A stretch of DNA of 64,000 bases. It comes from Bacteroidales bacterium (GTDB lineage Bacteria; Bacteroidota; Bacteroidia; Bacteroidales; P3). The notes beneath the pieces were generated by a model. It was not told where the DNA came from and did not search any database. It saw only the letters and a program-made list of their open reading frames with translations. A program made the position numbers and the translations under genes. The stretch's first letter is position 1. Each line of letters opens with the position of its first letter. Below, in pieces: positions 58,567 through 64,000 of the stretch. The stretch covers positions 124,001-188,000 of the forward strand of contig JAFZXE010000019.1 of the NCBI GenBank assembly GCA_017616895.1, written 5' to 3'.

Positions 58567-59484
58567 CTATTTCTCTCCCTCCATTTGCCCAGTGCGGGCA
58601 CGCACCTGCACTATCACCACACCCACTATTACTATCGCCATACCGGCCACTTTGACCAGCGAGAAATGTTCCTGACCTATCGCCACCGCCGCTATCATCG
58701 AGAATACAGGGATGGTGTTGGTGAAGATGCACGACGCCGTCGCGCCGATGTGGCGTATGCCGTAGTTGTAGCAGGCGTATGCGATGGTGCTGCAAAAGAT
58801 ACCCAACGCCAGCAACAACAGCAACACCTTAGGCGAGAACTCGAGGGCGCCCAGTTTATCTCCATCCACAAGCAGCATCACAGGCAGGTAATACACCAAG
58901 CCAATCAGGTTCTGGTAAGCCGTGATGGTGATAGGACGGTAGTGATCGACCACCTTCACCAGAATCAGCGTGTATATCACCGCCACCACCACCGCGCCGG
59001 CAAGGAAAAGCAGCCCTTTCACCACCGACTGCCCGCCGGTTGCCGTCGAGCCGTGTCCCATAAGCATCACGCCGATGCCCACTAGCGAAAGGAGTATTCC
59101 CACCATCGTAAGCCACTGGATACGTTCCTTATAGACAGCCGCCATGCCGAACGGCACGAAGAGAGGTATGGTGGCGATTACCACCGCGGCCAAGCTGCCG
59201 TCGAGTTGGAGTATTCCGCTTGTCTCGAGGAAGCTGTAAAGGAAAGGTTCGGCGAAACTCAGCAGGAGAAACCATTTGAGGTCGCCCTTCCTTATGCGTT
59301 CCAACTTGCACATCACCGCCAGCAGCGGAATCATCACCACCGACGCAAGAAACATGCGGAATGTGATGATATGCAGCGCCGTCATGTTAGGAGCCGTCAA
59401 AGAAATCTCCTTGGTCATGATGAAGCTCACGCCCCAGAGCACCGAAGCGAAGAAAAGGGTTGAATATACGGCAAGTTTCTTCAT
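58567..59484 (-). CDS. EamA/DMT-family inner-membrane transporter
   Basis: Drug/metabolite transporter of 305 residues with ten predicted helices in two EamA repeats (about 5-140 and 155-290). Helices include AVYSTLFFASVLWGVSFIMTKE, TFRMFLASVVMIPLLAVM, AAVVIATIPLFVPFGMAAVY, MVGILLSLVGIGVMLMG, GLLFLAGAVVVAVIYTLILV and VAGMAIVIVGVVIV. WGVSFIMTKE near the N-terminus and the TIPLF/NTIPVFS repeats are typical. The substrate is unknown. The C-terminus VRARTGQMEGEK is partly the translation of the gtgcgtgcccgcacaggg word (58588-58605), so the repeat has joined the gene end. Confidence 0.9.
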   Translation of the reverse strand: MKKLAVYSTLFFASVLWGVSFIMTKEISLTAPNMTALHIITFRMFLASVVMIPLLAVMCKLERIRKGDLKWFLLLSFAEPFLYSFLETSGILQLDGSLAAVVIATIPLFVPFGMAAVYKERIQWLTMVGILLSLVGIGVMLMGHGSTATGGQSVVKGLLFLAGAVVVAVIYTLILVKVVDHYRPITITAYQNLIGLVYYLPVMLLVDGDKLGALEFSPKVLLLLLALGIFCSTIAYACYNYGIRHIGATASCIFTNTIPVFSMIAAVAIGQEHFSLVKVAGMAIVIVGVVIVQVRARTGQMEGEK

Positions 59485-59641
59485 TGAATGCGCAGATAAG
59501 TGAATAACGCAACAACGAAGGATTTAGTACCTCGAATTGATAGCATTCTAGCAGTCAGCAGTTAGTAGTCAGCGGTTAGTAGGTTTTATGCGATGTATGC
59601 CAACAGCACACTATACTATTAACCTTTTTCTGAACTAATTA
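59485..59641. repeat. Word-repeat block
   Basis: Contains gcagtcagcagttagtagtc and agcggttagtagg words and a short AT-rich tail; no gene seen. Confidence 0.55.
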
Positions 59642-60142
59642 TTATAGGCTTTCAATATCGTCTTCCGACAAGCCTGTAATTTCCACAATGTCAGAAACGG
59701 AATAACCTTTGGCTTTCATCCTGCGGGCGGTTTGTTCGAGGTTCTTGTTGGTGGTTGTTTCAACAATGACAGCCTCGTTCTTCTCCCACGACTCCCAGTC
59801 GGTTTCAGCCAAGTATCGAGACACTTGATCGCGCAACGGATGAAGGTCTTCTCCTATCACTTTCCAAACCTCAACAGGATTTATCTGATAGTAGTCGTGC
59901 ACCAAGACATGACGCATCCTTGTGATATGTTTCCAAGGTGTTTCGGCATGTTGACGACAGAAGGCATTGGTCAACTTATAAGCGGCCTCTCCGACAATCT
60001 CAATGTTCTTTACTACACCGTAGTATTTCAAGTTGTCAGCCTCAAGTTCTTCTTTCGTTTTCCCTGCGGCAAAACTAAGGATGCGGTCGATGGCTTCAAT
60101 AATATGTTCCAGCCGTTCGCGGTCTCTAACGTACTCTCTCAT
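59642..60142 (-). CDS. hepT: HepT-like HEPN RNase toxin with C-terminal extension
   Basis: Probable toxin of a HepT/MntA system. Residues 1-117 form the HEPN (DUF86) domain: MREYVRDRERLEHIIEAIDRILSF, VVKNIEIVGEAAYKLTNAF and RMRHVLVHDYYQINPVEVWKVI. The last holds the RNase motif R-x4-H-x-Y (Arg77, His82, Tyr84), which is also the site of AMPylation by the antitoxin. Typical HepT ends near residue 120. This protein goes on with about 45 residues (TNKNLEQTARRMKAKGYSVSDIVEITGLSEDDIESL) that resemble the C-terminus of Rpn/PDDEXK_2-type proteins. The gene overlaps mntA by 17 bases, so translation is coupled. Confidence 0.9.
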   Translation of the reverse strand: MREYVRDRERLEHIIEAIDRILSFAAGKTKEELEADNLKYYGVVKNIEIVGEAAYKLTNAFCRQHAETPWKHITRMRHVLVHDYYQINPVEVWKVIGEDLHPLRDQVSRYLAETDWESWEKNEAVIVETTTNKNLEQTARRMKAKGYSVSDIVEITGLSEDDIESL

Positions 60143-60422
60143 ATATCAACTTCCTATCTTGATTTACATTTTCGCTTATTCTCTGCCGTAATGTGCCATC
60201 CTCCACGATGTCCACAGGTCGGTCGAGAATTTCTTCCAACTCGTTGAGCATAGCGGCGTGTTTCAACAAGCTGATGCCTTCGTCATCGTACTGCACGAGC
60301 AAATCGACGTCGCTCAGTGGAGTCTCTTCACCGCGGGCGAAAGAGCCAAAAAGCCAAGCCTTCACAACTGGTTGCGTCTTGAAGTAGTCGGCTATTAACT
60401 GTGTCATCGCTTGCGTGCTCAT
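60126..60422 (-). CDS. mntA: MntA-like minimal nucleotidyltransferase antitoxin
   Basis: Probable antitoxin that neutralises HepT by transferring AMP to the toxin's active-site Tyr. The 98-residue product has the nucleotidyltransferase signature GSFARGEETPLSDVDLLV, with Gly26-Ser27, ten residues, then Asp38-x-Asp40 for metal and ATP. The third acidic residue is probably in RPVDIVEDG. Length is typical of MNT-domain antitoxins. It is the first gene of the operon; hepT overlaps its end by 17 bp. The -7 box TAACTTTG at 60453-60460 gives a leader of about 25 nt. Confidence 0.92.
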   Translation of the reverse strand: MSTQAMTQLIADYFKTQPVVKAWLFGSFARGEETPLSDVDLLVQYDDEGISLLKHAAMLNELEEILDRPVDIVEDGTLRQRISENVNQDRKLIYERVR

Positions 60423-60452
60423 AAGTTAAATTTCCTGTGTGTTTGTCGATTG

Positions 60453-60460
60453 CAAAGTTA
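60453..60460 (-). promoter_or_regulatory. Bacteroidota -7 box for mntA-hepT
   Basis: TAACTTTG on the minus strand, 31 bases before the mntA start. Confidence 0.6.
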
Positions 60461-60575
60461 CAAAGAATAATTGAATTGACCAAAATTGACCGATTTTTGC
60501 AAAATAAATAATAAAAACACAATCTTTGCGTTTTATGTGATACAAAAAGAATAGAAACAAGTAAAAATAACACCC

Positions 60576-61307
60576 ATGAAGAAAATTGCAATCCTGGCAA
60601 CCATCCTTCTCACCGTTGCCTCACTGTCAGTTCAAGCGCAGAACAAGTTCCGCGGCATCGTGAAATATAAACTCGAGAGCACTGGAACGACCTCGTTCCA
60701 GATTCCTGCCGAGCAACAAACCACCGAGCTGAAGGTCTATGACGACCAGCTTTTCATGAGCAGCAAGCTGCAGAACGGCTATAAAGTGACCACCAATGCG
60801 GACTTCAGCCCCTACATCTCGTACCTGGCCGCCAACGACATAGAGCTGGAAACCTACACTGGCGACGGCAAGTTCCTCATCCGCGAGACCCACAGCAAAG
60901 CCGAAGCCGACAGCCTGTCGATACCCGACAAGGAGCCCGGTCACTTCTATTTCGAGTATGTCGATGGCGAAACGCAGGAGATGGTGGGCTATACCGCCAA
61001 GAAGGCCATCCTGCACGTCTTTGACGAAGACTCGGGCGAGGACAACCCCATCGTTTTCTGGTACACCGATGAGATTGGACCTGAGTACAACTTCCTGTTC
61101 AACGGCATCAAGGGTGTGCCGTTGAAGTTCGAGCAGCAGCTGGGCGAAGGCAAGGCTGTGACCTATACCTGCACCGAGATTGTGAAAGGCAAGGTGAAAG
61201 ACGTCGATATGCTCCTGCCCGCCGGCTTCAAAGAAGCTACCGAAGAGGAGTTTAACAACTTCATGAAAGAACTTCAGGAAGCCGTCCAACTGCTGAGCGA
61301 CGAATAA
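60576..61307 (+). CDS. Secreted protein of unknown function (GLPGLI/DUF4412-like)
   Basis: Exported protein of 243 residues with signal peptide MKKIAILATILLTVASLSVQA. The mature part is beta-rich and starts NKFRGIVKYKLESTGTTSFQIPAEQQ, with YTAKKAILHVF, NPIVFWYTDEIGPEYNFLFNGIKGVPLKFEQQLGEGKAVTYTCTEIVKGKVKDVDMLLPAGFKEAT. The pattern 'GYTAKKA...WYTDEI...GVPLKFE' and the final LPAGFK resemble DUF4412/GLPGLI lipocalin-like proteins common in Bacteroidota. Ligand unknown. A weak AATCTTTG box lies 40 bp upstream of the start. Confidence 0.8.
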   Translation: MKKIAILATILLTVASLSVQAQNKFRGIVKYKLESTGTTSFQIPAEQQTTELKVYDDQLFMSSKLQNGYKVTTNADFSPYISYLAANDIELETYTGDGKFLIRETHSKAEADSLSIPDKEPGHFYFEYVDGETQEMVGYTAKKAILHVFDEDSGEDNPIVFWYTDEIGPEYNFLFNGIKGVPLKFEQQLGEGKAVTYTCTEIVKGKVKDVDMLLPAGFKEATEEEFNNFMKELQEAVQLLSDE

Positions 61308-61343
61308 AAAGAGGTCACCCTCCTACCCTATCAAGCACACATA

Positions 61344-61380
61344 TAGGCTATCCTAGACCCTTCTAGGGTAGCCTATTTCT
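61344..61380 (+). terminator. Terminator between the secreted protein gene and ftsK
   Basis: 14-bp stem TAGGCTATCCTAGA/TCTAGGGTAGCCTA (one G-U pair), 4-nt loop, then TTTCT. It lies 18 nt before ftsK. Confidence 0.7.
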
Positions 61381-61397
61381 AAAATCAAAATACATCA

Positions 61398-63917
61398 ATG
61401 TCGAAAAAGAAAGCCAAGAAAGGCCAAAGTAAGCCATCGGGCAAAAGCAACGCCGTAAAATTCAAAGAGTTCCTCCACAGCAAAAACTTCGCACGACTCT
61501 GCGGAGCGACTTTTATCCTTTTCGCCATATTCCTGTTCTTCGCCATCCTCTCCTTCTATGTAAAAGGGGCGCCTATAGACAACTCGCGCGACAACTGGAT
61601 GGGCATGGTCGGAGGCTGGTTTGCGCTGCAGCTCACCGCCCACAGCTTCGGCGTGGGTGCGTTCGGGCTTCTGCTCATACTGTTCCTTTTCGGCATACGC
61701 CTCTGGGGTCGCAAGACGCGGCTCGCCACCATCGTGTGGGTGACGCTCTTCTGGATGGTGTGGGCAGCCACATTTTTCGGCTACATAGCAGGGCACTGGA
61801 TAAACAACAACTGGGACCCCGAATCGACCTCGAGCCTCGAAGCCTACGCCGGCAACATGGGATACATCATCTCCGGAGGACTATATAAGCTCATCTCGTG
61901 GTTCACCTTCATCATACTGCTTTTCTCTGCTGCCGCCGTGCTGATTTTCGTGCACAAGGTGCGTATCCACATCAACAAAGAGAAATGGCAGCAGCGCTTT
62001 GCCGACTGGGCCAAACGTCGCGAACTGCGCCGAGCCGAACGCGCCGAGCAAGCCCGCCTGAAGGCAGAACGACAAGCCGAATTGGCAGACTTGTCTGACC
62101 AGTCTGACCAGTCAGACCAGTCAGACACTCCCCAAAAAGACTCCTTCGCCGACTTCCTTGAGCAGGTCAACAATCCCAACCCCACTCCTACTCCAGAACC
62201 TGAACCCGAAGTGGTTGACCTGACCGGGACACTCGATAAGCAGGAAACACCAGCGCAACCCGAAGACGACATAGACTTCAAAATCAATCTGACTGAAGGC
62301 GAAGGGTTGTCCGACAAGGCGGAGACATCTGACGAGTCGGACTTGTCGGATGAGTCGGACCTCTCTGAGGACGACTCCGACTACTCGCGTCATTTCGGCA
62401 TCAACGACCTCTACGACCCGCACCTCGACCTAGGCGACTATATTATGCCTTCGACCGACCTCCTCGAAGACTGGGAGACCGCCAACGTCAAAGTGACAAA
62501 AGAGGAGCTTATAGCCAACAAAGACCGCATCGTGCAGACCTTGCGCGACTACGGCATCGAGATTACCGAGATAACCGCCACACCTGGTCCTACGGTAACG
62601 CTCTACAAGATAAAGCCAGCGCCGGGAGTGCGTATCAGCAAAATCAAAAACCTCGAGGACGATATAGCCCTCTCGCTCGCCGCACTCGGCATACGTATCA
62701 TAGCCCCCATTCCGGGCGAGAGCAACATAGGAATCGAGGTGCCGAACGCCAAGCCGCAGATTGTAGCGATGAAAACCATGCTCGAGAGCGACGCCTTCAA
62801 AAACGCCAAGATGGAGCTGCCGATCGCCTTCGGCAAAACCATCAGCAACGAAGTGCTGGTGGCCGACCTCGCCAAGATGCCCCACCTGCTGATGGCTGGC
62901 GCTACAGGTACGGGTAAGTCGGTAGGATTGAACGCCGTGCTCGCCTCGCTGCTCTATAAGAAACATCCGTCGGAGCTGAAACTGGTGCTTGTCGATCCTA
63001 AGAAGGTGGAGTTCTCGCTCTATTCCGCCATCGACCGCCACTACCTGGCCAAGATGCCCGACGAGGAGGAGGCCGTCATCACCGACACCAAGAAGGTGGT
63101 GCGCACACTCAACTCGCTCTGCATCGAGATGGACACCCGCTACGACCTGCTGAAACAGGCCGGAGTTCGCAAGATAACCGAATACAACGACAAGTTCATC
63201 CACCGCCGCCTCAATCCCGAACACGGACACCGCTACCTGCCCTATATCGTAGTTATCATCGACGAGTTCGGCGACCTTATCATGACTGCCGGCAAGGAGG
63301 TGGAGCTGCCGATAGCCCGTATCGCCCAGCTGGCACGCGCCGTAGGCATACACCTCATCATCGCCACCCAGCGTCCTACGACGAACATCATAACCGGCAC
63401 CATCAAGGCGAACTTCCCCGCCCGTGCCGCTTTCCGCGTCACATCGGGCATCGACTCGAAGACCATCCTCGACACAGGCGGCGCTCAGCAGTTGATTGGA
63501 CGAGGCGACATGCTTATCTCGCTGGCGGGCAAGGACATGATACGTCTGCAATGCGCACTTATCGACACCCCCGAAATCGAAAAGTTGACTCACTTTATCG
63601 GTGACCAGCGCGGCTACTCCGACTCCAATATGTTCATGCTGCCCGAATATCTCGACGAGAACGACGAGCCCACCAAAGACTTCGACCCCAAGCAGAAGGA
63701 CGAATTTTTCAACGACGCCGCCCGACTGGTGGTGGCCAGTCAGTTCGGCTCCACCTCGCTGCTGCAACGCAAACTGCAGCTCGGATACAACCGTGCAGGA
63801 CGCATCATCGACCAGCTCGAAGCGGCAGGCATAGTGGGACCCTACAAGGGCAGCAAGGCACGCGACGTGCTTATCAAAGACGAAGTGGAACTCGAGGAAA
63901 TCCTCCGCAACCTATAA
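61398..63917 (+). CDS. ftsK: DNA translocase FtsK
   Basis: Moves chromosome termini through the division septum and activates dimer resolution. The 839-residue protein has four N-terminal membrane helices (about 35-190; LCGATFILFAIFLFFAILSFYV, FGVGAFGLLLILFLFGIRLW, ATIVWVTLFWMVWAATFFGYIAG, LISWFTFIILLFSAAAVLIF). A short variable linker follows, with a DQSDQSDQSD run and a DESDLSDESDLSED acidic stretch. The motor starts near residue 355: GPTVTLYKIKPAPGVRISKI, the Walker A AGATGTGKSVGLN, YIVVIIDEFGDLIMTAG, RAVGIHLIIATQRPTTNIITG, DTGGAQQLIGRGDML. The C-terminal gamma winged helix (STSLLQRKLQLGYNRAGRIIDQLEAAGIVGP) reads KOPS-like sites. It is full length. Confidence 0.97.
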   Translation: MSKKKAKKGQSKPSGKSNAVKFKEFLHSKNFARLCGATFILFAIFLFFAILSFYVKGAPIDNSRDNWMGMVGGWFALQLTAHSFGVGAFGLLLILFLFGIRLWGRKTRLATIVWVTLFWMVWAATFFGYIAGHWINNNWDPESTSSLEAYAGNMGYIISGGLYKLISWFTFIILLFSAAAVLIFVHKVRIHINKEKWQQRFADWAKRRELRRAERAEQARLKAERQAELADLSDQSDQSDQSDTPQKDSFADFLEQVNNPNPTPTPEPEPEVVDLTGTLDKQETPAQPEDDIDFKINLTEGEGLSDKAETSDESDLSDESDLSEDDSDYSRHFGINDLYDPHLDLGDYIMPSTDLLEDWETANVKVTKEELIANKDRIVQTLRDYGIEITEITATPGPTVTLYKIKPAPGVRISKIKNLEDDIALSLAALGIRIIAPIPGESNIGIEVPNAKPQIVAMKTMLESDAFKNAKMELPIAFGKTISNEVLVADLAKMPHLLMAGATGTGKSVGLNAVLASLLYKKHPSELKLVLVDPKKVEFSLYSAIDRHYLAKMPDEEEAVITDTKKVVRTLNSLCIEMDTRYDLLKQAGVRKITEYNDKFIHRRLNPEHGHRYLPYIVVIIDEFGDLIMTAGKEVELPIARIAQLARAVGIHLIIATQRPTTNIITGTIKANFPARAAFRVTSGIDSKTILDTGGAQQLIGRGDMLISLAGKDMIRLQCALIDTPEIEKLTHFIGDQRGYSDSNMFMLPEYLDENDEPTKDFDPKQKDEFFNDAARLVVASQFGSTSLLQRKLQLGYNRAGRIIDQLEAAGIVGPYKGSKARDVLIKDEVELEEILRNL

Positions 63918-63978
63918 AAGGTTTGAAAGGTTCAAAAGGTTCAAGGTTCAAGGTTCAAATAACCACTATACAACAAGA

Positions 63979-64000
63979 AGGGCGCCCGATTGGGCGTCCT
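63979..64000 (+). terminator. Terminator downstream of ftsK (at window edge)
   Basis: Stem AGGGCGCCC/GGGCGTCCT with a 4-nt loop; any T tract lies beyond the window. Confidence 0.6.

Noticed and set aside
62430-63767. 445-codon minus-strand frame opposite ftsK
   Set aside because: Shadow of the conserved motor domain; no motif of its own.

Overview
The window comes from an anaerobic member of the Bacteroidales. The support is the Bacteroidota promoter signature (a -7 box TAnnTTTG) upstream of many genes, many lipoproteins with a Cys lipobox, a PorX response regulator together with a type IX secretion (T9SS) cargo protein, a BtuB/BtuG-type surface cobalamin system, and the [FeFe]-hydrogenase maturase HydE. 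Most of the content is chromosomal housekeeping. I see no transposase, integrase, phage gene or CRISPR array.

Layout. 1-8.2 kb (minus strand): the 5' part of mutS, a YugP-type membrane metallopeptidase, a DUF4143 ATPase with three iterons upstream, and a large exonuclease-RecQ-UvrD fusion helicase that has an in-frame amber codon and has lost its 5' end. 8.4-12 kb: cobalamin riboswitch, btuB-like TonB receptor, btuG-like surface lipoprotein. 12-21.3 kb: secreted proteins of unknown function, tRNA-Phe, yqeY, a hotdog thioesterase, purA, murB. 22-23.2 kb: three leucine tRNA genes and a small outer-membrane barrel. 23.3-30.3 kb: nadE with a degenerate glutaminase domain, a Pif1-like helicase, and a LolA-like/MMPL pair. 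30.5-36 kb is the most unusual part: a C10 peptidase with a T9SS sorting domain between two copies of a promoter-bearing repeat, a solitary type IIG restriction-modification enzyme with a hairpin-rich leader, and about 1.8 kb without a clear gene that carries covarying inverted repeats. 36-46.4 kb: tex, three lipoproteins, porX, mfd. 46.5-58 kb: outer-membrane barrel, hydE, a GH20 hexosaminidase lacking the usual Asp, a Wzx-type flippase, three small Cys-rich lipoproteins around a DoxX/thioredoxin-like membrane protein, an FKBP lipoprotein, a sugar-phosphate transferase, and a YfcE-type phosphoesterase flanked by direct repeats. 58.5-64 kb: EamA transporter, a HepT/MntA toxin-antitoxin pair, a secreted protein and ftsK.

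Genes that work together: riboswitch-btuB-btuG (B12 capture); lolA-like with MMPL (outer-membrane lipid or lipoprotein traffic); porX with the T9SS-tagged peptidase; hepT with mntA; mutS, mfd and the helicases in genome maintenance; the flippase and sugar transferase in surface glycans.

Intergenic DNA is built from a small vocabulary of short word repeats (attcacaattcac, ggtcacagatcac, atatcaac, gttttaagctgtgag, cagtcagcagt, gtgcgtgcccgcacaggg). Some of these have entered reading frames. None of the coordinates come from a search; family calls rest on motifs read by eye.
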